The notes: generated by a model not told the origin, from the letters alone. DNA of 11,295 bases from Nitrososphaerales archaeon TH5888 (GCA_014523595.1 JAATVN010000020.1:1-11295); one strand, 5' to 3'. Positions 1 to 6,231 are shown, counted from the stretch's first letter. Numbers and translations are program-made.

Positions 1-171
1 TCCAACCAACTCACCGGACTTTGAATTTCTGACAAGGACGCTTGACACTCCTTTGCGTTGCATCTCCTTTGCGGCCTCATTGATACAAGCAGAATCGTCA
101 AGAATGGCGAGATTTTGTTCTAATACTTGAGTAACAGGAGCCGTTAGATCTATATCTTCAGCTAATTTCAA
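1..171 (-). CDS. CBS-domain protein, N-terminal part (runs off left edge)
   Basis: The minus-strand frame starting at position 171 stays open to the window edge and gives 57 residues beginning MKLAEDIDLTAPVTQVLEQN. It contains the start of a CBS domain: a block ending in VTQVLEQNLAILDDSA, a helix with NEAAKEMQRKG, and a strand SSVLVRNSKSGELVG, where an IVTERD-type strand normally follows. CBS pairs bind adenine nucleotides and regulate partner proteins or act as stand-alone sensors. The start is TTG, because an in-frame stop lies four codons upstream and no ATG or GTG is available. A TATA-like element (minus strand, about 192-205) is centred about 26 bases upstream, so the mRNA is probably leaderless. 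The second CBS domain and any effector domain lie outside the window, so the role cannot be given. Confidence 0.75.
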   Translation of the reverse strand, partial: MKLAEDIDLTAPVTQVLEQNLAILDDSACINEAAKEMQRKGVSSVLVRNSKSGELVG

Positions 172-191
172 ACTAACATGTTAGAGAGCAC

Positions 192-205
192 ATATTTATT
201 AAAAG
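192..205 (-). promoter_or_regulatory. TATA element of the edge CBS gene
   Basis: On the minus strand this reads CTTTTAATAAATATG, an archaeal TATA-box-like run centred about 26 bases before the TTG start at 171. That spacing fits a leaderless transcript. It is inferred from base content and spacing only. Confidence 0.4.
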
Positions 206-358
206 TATTGTATATTTGAGAAGTCTCGCCAGTAAGTAATAATTAGTTCCTTTGGCTTTTTCAAAATGAAAGCATATACAAGAAAACTCGACCCGGTTGA
301 TTCTGTGTCTAAAGTTTGTTCGTTACCTTTGTTTCTAAGATTAATATTCTTTGGGTCT

Positions 359-1381
359 TCACATTTTATTAGAGATAAATTTTACCAGATCGATTAGTCT
401 GCAAGCAAAACTCCACTCATTATCATACCAAGACATAATCTTAACAAGGTTGTTTTTTGTACCCAGAACCATTGTGCTCAAGCCATCAACTATTGAGGAG
501 TGCGAATCTCCTATAATATCTGAGGACACTAGTGGCTCCTCAGTATATGCCATAATCCCCTCCAATTCACTCTCTGATGAATCTTTTAGAGCCTGATTTA
601 CTTCTTCTTTTGTAACTTCCTTTTGCAATGTCAATACTACATCTACTATAGATCCGTTACTAACCGGAACACGTAGGGCCATTCCGTCCATTTTGCCATT
701 TAATTCAGGTATGACTGCTCCTATAGCTTTTGCAGCTCCGGTACTTGTTGGAATGATAGACATCATTGCCGCGCGTGCTCTTCTCAGATCCTTGTGTGGT
801 AGATCGAGAATTCTCTGATCGTTGGTATATGCATGACAAGTTGTCATATATCCTCTTTCTATCCCAAACTTGTTATTAATGGTCTTAAGAAGTGGAGCAA
901 GACAGTTGGTCGTACATGAAGCCATGGAAATAATATCATGTTTTGTATTATCGTATAGATTGTCATTGATTCCAATTAAAATTGTTGCATCGGGACTTTT
1001 TGCTGGAGCTGAGATTATTACCTTCTTGGCTCCCGCGGTTATGTGTTTTTTTGCCTCCTTGGCATCATTGAATTTGCCTGTGGATTCAATAACAATATCG
1101 ATTTTCAAATCTTTCCACGGTAGCTTCAAAGGATCTTTTTCTGCAAGCACTTTTAAGCTGTGTTTGTCCACGAGTATCTCATCATCCCTAGCTTCAACTA
1201 TACCTTCATACTTTCCAAATGTCGAGTCATATTTGAATAAATGAGCGAGTGTCTTTGCATCTGTTAGATCGTTTATAGCAACTATATTCGCAATATTACC
1301 AAATTCCTTATCGGCCATAGCCGCTCTTAAGAAACATCTTCCAATTCTACCGAAACCATTGATTGCTATCCTTACTACCAC
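359..1381 (-). CDS. gap: Glyceraldehyde-3-phosphate dehydrogenase, class I (bacterial type)
   Basis: This 340-residue protein catalyses the NAD(P)-dependent, phosphate-dependent interconversion of glyceraldehyde 3-phosphate and 1,3-bisphosphoglycerate in central carbon metabolism in the cytosol. The Rossmann motif INGFGRIGR is at residues 7-15. Asp38 in AINDLTD is the residue that usually favours NAD. The catalytic Cys156 lies in SCTTNCLAP, His183 in TTCHAYTNDQ, the phosphate-site run in PTSTGAAKAIG (211-221), and the C-terminal signature is SWYDNEWS. This is the bacterial/eukaryal class I enzyme, not the class II enzyme typical of archaea, so ancestral transfer is likely (inference). The frame could start at an ATG at 1432, but the GTG at 1381 gives the normal N-terminus MVVRIAINGFG and sits about 24 bases from a TATA element. 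The gene appears to be its own transcription unit. Confidence 0.93.
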   Translation of the reverse strand: MVVRIAINGFGRIGRCFLRAAMADKEFGNIANIVAINDLTDAKTLAHLFKYDSTFGKYEGIVEARDDEILVDKHSLKVLAEKDPLKLPWKDLKIDIVIESTGKFNDAKEAKKHITAGAKKVIISAPAKSPDATILIGINDNLYDNTKHDIISMASCTTNCLAPLLKTINNKFGIERGYMTTCHAYTNDQRILDLPHKDLRRARAAMMSIIPTSTGAAKAIGAVIPELNGKMDGMALRVPVSNGSIVDVVLTLQKEVTKEEVNQALKDSSESELEGIMAYTEEPLVSSDIIGDSHSSIVDGLSTMVLGTKNNLVKIMSWYDNEWSFACRLIDLVKFISNKM

Positions 1382-1390
1382 GAATATTAT

Positions 1391-1400
1391 TGAACGTTCA
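1391..1400. promoter_or_regulatory. Candidate operator: perfect 10-bp palindrome in the gap promoter
   Basis: TGAACGTTCA is its own reverse complement. It lies exactly between the TATA element (1401-1410) and the predicted transcription start (1381). Flanking bases continue the symmetry imperfectly: 1388-1389 pair with 1402-1403, and 1385-1386 with 1405-1406. A protein bound here would block initiation, so it is a plausible repressor site. No regulator is assigned. Confidence 0.4.
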
Positions 1401-1410
1401 GTATTATAAG
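1401..1410 (-). promoter_or_regulatory. TATA element of gap
   Basis: The minus strand reads CTTATAATAC, centred about 24 bases before the GTG start at 1381. This supports that start and a leaderless transcript. Confidence 0.5.
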
Positions 1411-1501
1411 TAGTAATAGCAATACACTTCATTAAAATCGCATATTGAACAACCGGTTGATAGAAAATGTCTAGCTAGCTCAAATAGTGAATATGATATT
1501 C

Positions 1502-1705
1502 TTACTGTGGATGTATTTCCGATAAATGCTTATAGTAATAATCTTTTATCATCTCTTCGCCACAAAATCTACATTTGATTTTTGAATAAAGGTTCTGATA
1601 GCATTTTTTACAATATTTATTCTTTGTTTTTTCTCCAACGGTGATTTCGTACCATAATCGTTTTTGTTGTCCGCAGCCACTGCACTTTCCTTCCCCTATC
1701 ATCAT
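1502..1705 (-). CDS. Small zinc-finger protein (zinc ribbon plus C2H2-like finger)
   Basis: This 67-residue protein is built almost entirely of metal sites. Cys8 and Cys11 (CSGC) pair with Cys32 and Cys35 (CKKC) to form a zinc ribbon. Cys45, Cys48, His60 and His65 (CRFC, then 11 residues, then HLSEIH) form a C2H2-like finger. The zinc-binding assignment comes from the visible ligands; I do not recognise the family and cannot say whether it binds DNA, RNA or protein. A TATA element (minus strand, about 1721-1732) lies about 22-25 bases before the ATG at 1705, so it is probably leaderless. A second ATG follows directly and could be used instead. It lies on the same strand as gap and 120 bases upstream of it, but gap seems to have its own promoter. 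Confidence 0.8.
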   Translation of the reverse strand: MMIGEGKCSGCGQQKRLWYEITVGEKTKNKYCKKCYQNLYSKIKCRFCGEEMIKDYYYKHLSEIHPQ

Positions 1706-1720
1706 TTATTCATAATTAGC

Positions 1721-1732
1721 GTATAAATAAAA
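1721..1732 (-). promoter_or_regulatory. TATA element of the zinc-finger gene
   Basis: The minus strand reads CTTTTATTTATAC across this stretch, centred about 22-25 bases before the ATG at 1705. Confidence 0.45.
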
Positions 1733-1832
1733 GGTTTCACTGTCAACTATCAAAAACTCTTCGGATTTAACTTAGCGATCTCCTTAAATGGTAATTTATG
1801 CATGTATATGATCAGTTAATTATAGGTTTTCT

Positions 1833-2255
1833 TTATTTAACAACTAATACTGGACAAGGAGCATTCACTACAACTCCAGAGGCAGTACTACCAAGCATAA
1901 ATCGGAATTCTGAGACACTCCTTATACCGATGATAATAAGATCTATATTTTTTTTATCCGCATACTCTGTTATTTCATTTACAACCGAAGATTGTGCCCT
2001 TATTATCTCTATTTCAAGGTCAACTCCGGCCGAAACGGATTGTTCCGCAATCTTATCAAGATAGGCGTAATCATGTTTTGTTCCCTTCTCGAGATTTTCT
2101 TCGGGAAAATGTTTACTAGCGGGTACGACGTGCAGTGCCATGACGTCCGCATGAAGTTCTAGACCCAATTTAATTGCATAATCTCCGGCTCTTTTTGAAT
2201 TTTCTGAACCGTCAACAGCAACCAGTATACTATTTATTTTGAGGTCTTTGTACAT
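1833..2255 (-). CDS. Universal stress protein (UspA family) with a degenerate nucleotide motif
   Basis: This 140-residue protein has a single Usp domain. The first strand NSILVAVDGSENS (8-20) carries the conserved Asp, and the C-terminal block ends in CPVLVVK. Usp proteins are small cytosolic alpha/beta proteins, often ATP-binding, linked to stress and energy signalling. The usual G-x2-G-x9-G-(S/T) loop is damaged: residues 110-123 read GIRSVSEFRFMLGS, so the second Gly is Ser and the spacer is one residue shorter. It may not bind ATP in the usual way. The frame extends to an ATG at 2324, but the ATG at 2255 gives the normal Usp N-terminus, has AGGA seven bases upstream, and has a TATA element (2275-2284, minus strand) at the leaderless distance. 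Confidence 0.85.
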   Translation of the reverse strand: MYKDLKINSILVAVDGSENSKRAGDYAIKLGLELHADVMALHVVPASKHFPEENLEKGTKHDYAYLDKIAEQSVSAGVDLEIEIIRAQSSVVNEITEYADKKNIDLIIIGIRSVSEFRFMLGSTASGVVVNAPCPVLVVK

Positions 2256-2274
2256 CCATCTTTCCTGAATTGAT

Positions 2275-2284
2275 GGTATAAAGG
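2275..2284 (-). promoter_or_regulatory. TATA element of the first Usp gene
   Basis: The minus strand reads CCTTTATACC, centred about 24 bases before the ATG at 2255. This argues against the upstream ATG at 2324, which would place the element inside the coding region. Confidence 0.4.
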
Positions 2285-2413
2285 ACTTTAATTTCTTTAT
2301 GGTTAAAGTATACAACCGCATCATATCTTAATTTGAGAATCACCTTAACACACTGGTATCAAAATTTGACAGATATCGTCTCGAAAAAGAACAACACTTC
2401 ATTAAATTTATCA

Positions 2414-2424
2414 TTTTAAATAAG
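2414..2424 (+). promoter_or_regulatory. TATA element of the glycosyltransferase gene
   Basis: The plus strand reads TTTTAAATAAG. It predicts a transcript start near 2446-2450 and a short leader that includes AAGGGA (2449-2454), seven bases before the GTG start. Confidence 0.35.
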
Positions 2425-2461
2425 ATAACAATTTCAGCAGAAGAAATTTAAGGGATATGAC

Positions 2462-3217
2462 GTGCGTAGTGATATGAATAAGCAAATTTCTTCCCAAAAA
2501 ATTGTCGTAATATTTCCGGCGAAAAATGAGGAAAATACCATTGAACATGTCATAACAACTGCTAAGAAGAGCCGATATAATCCAGAAGTAATAGTTGTCG
2601 ATGCTTATTCGTCAGATGCAACAGTCGAAAAAGCCAAGAAAGCTGGGGCGAAGGTTGTTCAACAAGATGATAGACTGTTTCCTGCAAAAGGGATCGCAAT
2701 GAAAAAAGGACTAAATGAAGCTATAAGTATTAATGCAGATATTATAGTATTTCTCGATGCGGATATAAAGAATTTGACTCCAGAGTGGATAGATAAATTA
2801 GTAGATGGTTGTACTAATTGCGACATGGCAAGAGGTTATTATCAACGACATACTCGAGATGCCGCGGTAACAAAGCTTATTGCAAAACCAATGATGCACA
2901 TCTTTTTTCCTGAGCTTTCAAATATTGAACAACCGTTAGGTGGTGAAGTGTGTGCAAGAACAGAAGTTTGGAAAAATCTATTGGAAAAAAATCCCCCTGA
3001 TGGATGGGGAATTGATATTTGGTTCCTGATCGAAGCTGCGATGTCTGGTTACCAAATTAAAGAAATATTTCTGGGCAATAAGGAACACACCTCTTTTGAG
3101 GACTACCGGGAAGACGTAAGCAAATTGGCTAAAATGGCTGAACAAGTCGAATTTGCAATAATAAAGGAAGCTACTAGACATGGTAGAATTAATTTACATA
3201 AAGATGTTAAAATTTAG
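2462..3217 (+). CDS. Family 2 glycosyltransferase, glucosyl-3-phosphoglycerate synthase-like
   Basis: This 251-residue protein has a GT-A fold. The nucleotide-sugar entry strand VVIFPAKNEENTIEHV is at 15-30, VIVVDAYSSDAT at 43-54, and the metal-binding DxD (Asp99, Asp101) in VFLDADIKN. Its second half, PLGGEVCARTEVW, then GWGIDIWFLIEAAMSGY and LGNKEHTS (His209), resembles the PLxGE, GYGV and LGxxxH elements of glucosyl-3-phosphoglycerate synthases, which make the precursor of the compatible solute glucosylglycerate. The likeness is by eye, so plain GT2 is the safe call and the acceptor is inference. There are no membrane segments, so it is probably cytosolic. The GTG at 2462 has an AAGGGA seven bases upstream; an ATG at 2474 is the alternative. 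It diverges from the Usp gene on the left. Confidence 0.82.
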   Translation: MRSDMNKQISSQKIVVIFPAKNEENTIEHVITTAKKSRYNPEVIVVDAYSSDATVEKAKKAGAKVVQQDDRLFPAKGIAMKKGLNEAISINADIIVFLDADIKNLTPEWIDKLVDGCTNCDMARGYYQRHTRDAAVTKLIAKPMMHIFFPELSNIEQPLGGEVCARTEVWKNLLEKNPPDGWGIDIWFLIEAAMSGYQIKEIFLGNKEHTSFEDYREDVSKLAKMAEQVEFAIIKEATRHGRINLHKDVKI

Positions 3218-3295
3218 TTATGACATTTCTTCAAAATAATCCTGTTATCTTTTATACTAAAATTTTCGTTAATAAATATCATATTAATGTTAGAA

Positions 3296-3308
3296 AAATA
3301 TATTATAG
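3296..3308 (+). promoter_or_regulatory. TATA element of the second Usp gene
   Basis: The plus strand reads AAATATATTATAG, centred about 27 bases before the TTG start at 3331, the distance expected for a leaderless mRNA. Confidence 0.45.
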
Positions 3309-3330
3309 TAATAATACTAACGCACATTAA

Positions 3331-3786
3331 TTGGCTATTCGAAGAATACTTGTAGCGGTTGATGGTTCCAAGCCTTCCATGGATGCTAGCATTCAGGCTA
3401 TTGACATAGCTAAAAGATATGATGCGGAATTGATCGCACTATATGTTGTCTCTCCTGATATCAGATACAATTATCTGGAAGATGTTATAACGCCGAGATT
3501 ACCTAGAGCTCTGAAAGATGTAATGATGATTGCAATACAAAAAGGTGAAAGACATGTGGACAAGGTAAAACAAAAGGCATCAGAAAAAAATGTCAAGGTT
3601 AAAACCGATGTAGTTATTGGTATCTCATCCGTCGTAAAAGAGATCATAGAATATGCCGAGAAAAATAGAGTTGATATGATCGTTATTGGGAGTAGAGGTC
3701 TTTCTGGGATTAAAAAAATGCTGTTGGGCAGCGTAGCCAGTGGAGTACTGATATATTCACATTGTCCTGTACTAATAACCAAATGA
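3331..3786 (+). CDS. Universal stress protein (UspA family)
   Basis: This 151-residue single-domain Usp protein has an intact ATP-binding loop. The first strand is RRILVAVDGSKPS with Asp11. The loop G120-SR-G123-(9 residues)-G133-S134 matches G-x2-G-x9-G-(S/T), and the last strand is CPVLITK. The role is nucleotide-dependent stress or energy signalling in the cytosol; the partner is unknown. A stop lies directly before the TTG at 3331, so this codon must be the start if the first beta strand is to be kept. The next ATG (codon 17) would remove that strand. It follows the glycosyltransferase on the same strand by 113 bases but has its own TATA element. Confidence 0.9.
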   Translation: MAIRRILVAVDGSKPSMDASIQAIDIAKRYDAELIALYVVSPDIRYNYLEDVITPRLPRALKDVMMIAIQKGERHVDKVKQKASEKNVKVKTDVVIGISSVVKEIIEYAEKNRVDMIVIGSRGLSGIKKMLLGSVASGVLIYSHCPVLITK

Positions 3787-3873
3787 ATTCTTGTCAAATT
3801 AATTCTTAACCTTAACCCAACCATTAAAACAATCTGACGAATTACAAATCAATGTCGGCCTTGACAACACAGC

Positions 3874-3885
3874 TTTTTTCTTTTT
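3874..3885 (+). terminator. T-rich terminator-like tract after the second Usp gene
   Basis: The plus strand has TTTTTTCTTTTT about 90 bases after the Usp stop. Archaeal RNA polymerase terminates at such T runs, and the tract lies between convergent genes. It is immediately followed by an A run, so it can also fold on itself. Confidence 0.4.
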
Positions 3886-3905
3886 AAAAAACGTAAGGAA
3901 TGTTA

Positions 3906-3920
3906 GGCATTAACAATGCC
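3906..3920. other. Short hairpin in the convergent gap
   Basis: GGCATT and AATGCC form a perfect 6-bp stem around a 3-base AAC loop. It lies between the ends of the second Usp gene and the Nramp gene and may be part of a termination or RNA-end structure. Confidence 0.35.
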
Positions 3921-3938
3921 TTCACATAACTTCTATGA

Positions 3939-3963
3939 ATCACTTCTATAGAAAAGAAGTGAT
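3939..3963. terminator. Hairpin just downstream of the Nramp gene
   Basis: ATCACTTCT (3939-3947) and AGAAGTGAT (3955-3963) form a perfect 9-bp stem around a 7-base loop, ending 25 bases from the Nramp stop on the minus strand. Its place between two converging genes fits a bidirectional 3'-end structure. No long T run follows it on the minus strand, so it may protect an mRNA end rather than terminate. Confidence 0.4.
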
Positions 3964-3988
3964 AATTAAAAAATATCAATATCGATGA

Positions 3989-5335
3989 CTAAATGATAAA
4001 TGACAAAAACATCACAATTACAGAAACCGTCATAATTGCAAAAGTAAGCCAGCCAATTATATTTGAAAAGCGGCTATTGATTTTATCTTCAAGTATTTTT
4101 CTATCATTGGCAAGCCTCATGACTATAAAAAGAATGGGAACTGTGACAACTGCATTAATTACCGCTGCGAGTATCAATGCTTGTATGGGGCTAATATGTG
4201 AAAACGTTATCCAGAGTCCAATCAAAGTTGAAGCAATTATTACTGAGTAGAATGATTTAGCTTGACTAAACTTTTTTTCCAGGCCCTCTTTCCAACCAAA
4301 AGTATCCGATAATGCAAACGCTGAGGATGCAGAGAGGACAGGTATGGCGAGTAATCCTGTTCCAATAATACCAAACGCGAAGATCACTTTTGCTATCTGA
4401 CCTGAATTAGGGAAACTTTTAACTAGCGGTTCTAAAGAACTTGCTGCCTGATCTGCCGTTTGAATATCAGTTATTCCGGCAAAATAGAGACTACCAGCGC
4501 TAGTTATGATTATACTCCACATAATGAACTGAGAAAAAAACATACCTATACCGATGTCCTCTTTCATTAACATTATTTCTTTCGGTGATACCTTGGGTTT
4601 GCCTTTTCCGATCTCTTTTATCTTATGTTTTGCTACATCCTCTTCAGCTTCTTCAGATGTTTGCCAGAAAAGAAGGTAAGGTGATATTGTTGTACCGATA
4701 ACCGCTACAAACATAATGGCATACTCAGAACTAAAACTTATGGAAGGAATTATCGTAAAAATTATCTGGTTTATGTTCCCTCCCACAATTACTGCAGTTA
4801 TGACGTATGCGAAAAGTGAAAGTACCAAGTACTTAAGTACTCTGACATACTTGTGATAAGGAATAAAAATTTCTGCAATAATTATAAAAGCTGAAAATAA
4901 CACTGACGTTACCACTAACGGAACATCTGGGAATATGATTCTGACTGAAGCAGACATAGCTCCCAAGTCAGCTCCGATATTTATTGTGTTAGCAATTAAT
5001 AGAAGGCTTGATATGGGATATACAATTTTAGTAGAGTATTTTTTCTTTATCAGTGCTGCCAAACCATTTCCGCTTAGAAGACCGATCCTTGCACACATTT
5101 CTTGTATAGCAATCATGGTAGGTAATAGGAACAGAGTCATCCATAACATCCCGAGACCAAATTTTGCACCTGCTTGAGAGTAGGTCGCAATACCTGATGG
5201 ATCATCATCTGCTGCTCCAGTTATTACGCCGGGTCCCAGCGACTTTAGAAGTTGTGATAGGGATCCTGAACGTAATTTATGGAAAGGAGATAAGTTTGAG
5301 TTTGGATTTGAGTTATTCTTCTTTTTTTGACGCAA
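3989..5335 (-). CDS. Nramp-family divalent metal transporter (divergent subgroup)
   Basis: This 448-residue membrane protein has about 11 hydrophobic segments and a short basic, Asn-rich N-terminus. It opens with the family signature GPGVITGAADDDPSGIATYSQ (from residue 34). In classical Nramp proteins the first-helix motif is DPGN; here it is DPSG (45-48). The sixth-helix motif, usually A-x-V-M-P-H, is GTTISPY (214-220), so the metal-contacting Met is absent. Classical members import Mn2+ or Fe2+ with protons. The changed site means the substrate cannot be assigned. A charged loop of about 35 residues (TSEEAEEDVAKHKIK onward) follows helix six. The start is TTG, with an in-frame stop five codons upstream. 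It is transcribed divergently from the third Usp gene, sharing a promoter region with a palindrome. Confidence 0.88.
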   Translation of the reverse strand: MRQKKKNNSNPNSNLSPFHKLRSGSLSQLLKSLGPGVITGAADDDPSGIATYSQAGAKFGLGMLWMTLFLLPTMIAIQEMCARIGLLSGNGLAALIKKKYSTKIVYPISSLLLIANTINIGADLGAMSASVRIIFPDVPLVVTSVLFSAFIIIAEIFIPYHKYVRVLKYLVLSLFAYVITAVIVGGNINQIIFTIIPSISFSSEYAIMFVAVIGTTISPYLLFWQTSEEAEEDVAKHKIKEIGKGKPKVSPKEIMLMKEDIGIGMFFSQFIMWSIIITSAGSLYFAGITDIQTADQAASSLEPLVKSFPNSGQIAKVIFAFGIIGTGLLAIPVLSASSAFALSDTFGWKEGLEKKFSQAKSFYSVIIASTLIGLWITFSHISPIQALILAAVINAVVTVPILFIVMRLANDRKILEDKINSRFSNIIGWLTFAIMTVSVIVMFLSFII

Positions 5336-5379
5336 TTGCTGAGCGATTTACTATATGCCTACATGTATTTAGTATTTTA

Positions 5380-5405
5380 ATTGAAGATCATTGATCTTAA
5401 TCAAT
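5380..5405. promoter_or_regulatory. Imperfect palindrome (candidate operator) between the Nramp and Usp genes
   Basis: AAGATC (5384-5389) and GATCTT (5393-5398) are inverted around ATT, and an outer ATTG (5380-5383) pairs with CAAT (5402-5405) past a 3-base bulge. It abuts an AT-rich TATA-like run of the Nramp gene (minus strand, about 5361-5383), the place where a metal- or stress-responsive repressor would act. The regulator is unknown. Confidence 0.35.
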
Positions 5406-5474
5406 GGTTCTTAGGCCTCATGATGACCGTAGTGACTTACATTTTAATATACTGAGAGTATCAGTGTGTAATGG

Positions 5475-5483
5475 TATAATAAG
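5475..5483 (+). promoter_or_regulatory. TATA element of the third Usp gene
   Basis: The plus strand reads TATAATAAG, centred about 28 bases before the ATG at 5507, consistent with a leaderless transcript. Confidence 0.5.
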
Positions 5484-5506
5484 TACTAATGGATTACTGA
5501 AATTCA

Positions 5507-5932
5507 ATGTTTTCAAGAATACTGGTACCTGTTGATGGTTCCGATAATTCTTACAGAGCATTAGATGCAGCACTGCTCCTTTCTGAAAAACTAGGTGCAA
5601 AGGTCACTGCAATTTACGTTATGGAAGATATACCGGTTTCATATGTTGTATCAGAAAAACTGCTAAGAGAGATACGGTACGCCTACAAAAGAGAAAATCA
5701 ACTTATACTTTCGAAATGTTCAGAAATTGCCACAAAAAAAGGATTAGTCATACAAACTAAACTCCTTCAGGGAAATCCCGGCTCAATAATTCTAGATTTT
5801 TGTGAAAAGGAGAAATATGATATCATAATCATGGGCAGTCGAGGAATGGGGAAGTTCAAAGAATTAGTCCTAGGTAGCGTATCAAGCAGGGTCCTGCATC
5901 ATTCATCATGTCCTGTTATGATAATAAGATAG
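5507..5932 (+). CDS. Universal stress protein (UspA family)
   Basis: This 141-residue single Usp domain has an intact nucleotide loop: G110-SR-G113-(9 residues)-G123-S124. The first strand is SRILVPVDGSDNS with Asp10, and the C-terminal strand is CPVMIIR. It is expected to bind ATP and act as a cytosolic stress or energy-status protein. The partner may be the divergently transcribed Nramp transporter, but that rests only on the shared 171-base promoter region. The middle helix (residues 48-68, LLREIRYAYKRENQ) differs from the other two Usp proteins here, so they are distinct paralogues rather than a recent tandem copy. The start is the only ATG near the first strand and is placed correctly after a TATA element. 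Confidence 0.9.
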   Translation: MFSRILVPVDGSDNSYRALDAALLLSEKLGAKVTAIYVMEDIPVSYVVSEKLLREIRYAYKRENQLILSKCSEIATKKGLVIQTKLLQGNPGSIILDFCEKEKYDIIIMGSRGMGKFKELVLGSVSSRVLHHSSCPVMIIR

Positions 5933-6059
5933 TATGATTACCTAATCAATTAAAATTTTTTAGAGTGGATTCGATTTGGAGGGGTAAATTTGGAGGCCGA
6001 TTCATATCTGCTAGGTCCAATGTGATATTTGACTTCATTTTATTATTCAAATCGTTTTA

Positions 6060-6221
6060 CTAAATAGATAGGTATTCAAGAAAAGCACATTTCACATTTT
6101 GCTGTGCATTGACTCTAATAAAATGACCCATCACAAAGATAGAAATTGAATATAAATTTGAAGCAGTTATTTCCAAATTCTTTCCAAACAATGGTAAATT
6201 AAAATAAATATCGTAAATCAT
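6060..6221 (-). CDS. Possible 53-residue protein downstream of the CBS gene
   Basis: This short frame runs from an ATG ten bases after the stop of the CBS gene, on the same strand. It begins MIYDIYFNLPLFGKNLEI and ends QQNVKCAFLEYLSI. The middle part (ASNLYSISIFVMGHFI) is hydrophobic and could be one membrane segment. I do not recognise a family. The tight spacing suggests co-transcription, but there is no Shine-Dalgarno sequence, and its frame also runs upstream into the CBS gene. It could be a chance frame. Confidence 0.35.
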   Translation of the reverse strand: MIYDIYFNLPLFGKNLEITASNLYSISIFVMGHFIRVNAQQNVKCAFLEYLSI

Positions 6222-6231
6222 ATGAGGACAT

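Noticed and set aside
870..1244. Long plus-strand frame inside GAPDH, and similar long frames opposite the Nramp, TauE, CBS and PHA synthase genes
   Set aside because: These are antisense shadows of clear protein-coding genes with no motifs of their own.
1382..1432. ATG at 1432 as the GAPDH start
   Set aside because: It would add 17 residues ahead of the standard N-terminus and place the TATA element and palindrome inside the coding region.
5420..5455. C/D-box sRNA-like pattern: ATGATGA at 5420-5426 and CTGA at 5452-5455
   Set aside because: No matching internal D' and C' boxes, and only about 3 bp of terminal stem. It also sits in a promoter region.
5974..5996. Direct repeat ATTTGGAGG twice, 14 bases apart, after the third Usp gene
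   Set aside because: It resembles a doubled Shine-Dalgarno but is followed only by an 11-codon frame. There is no further copy to make an array.
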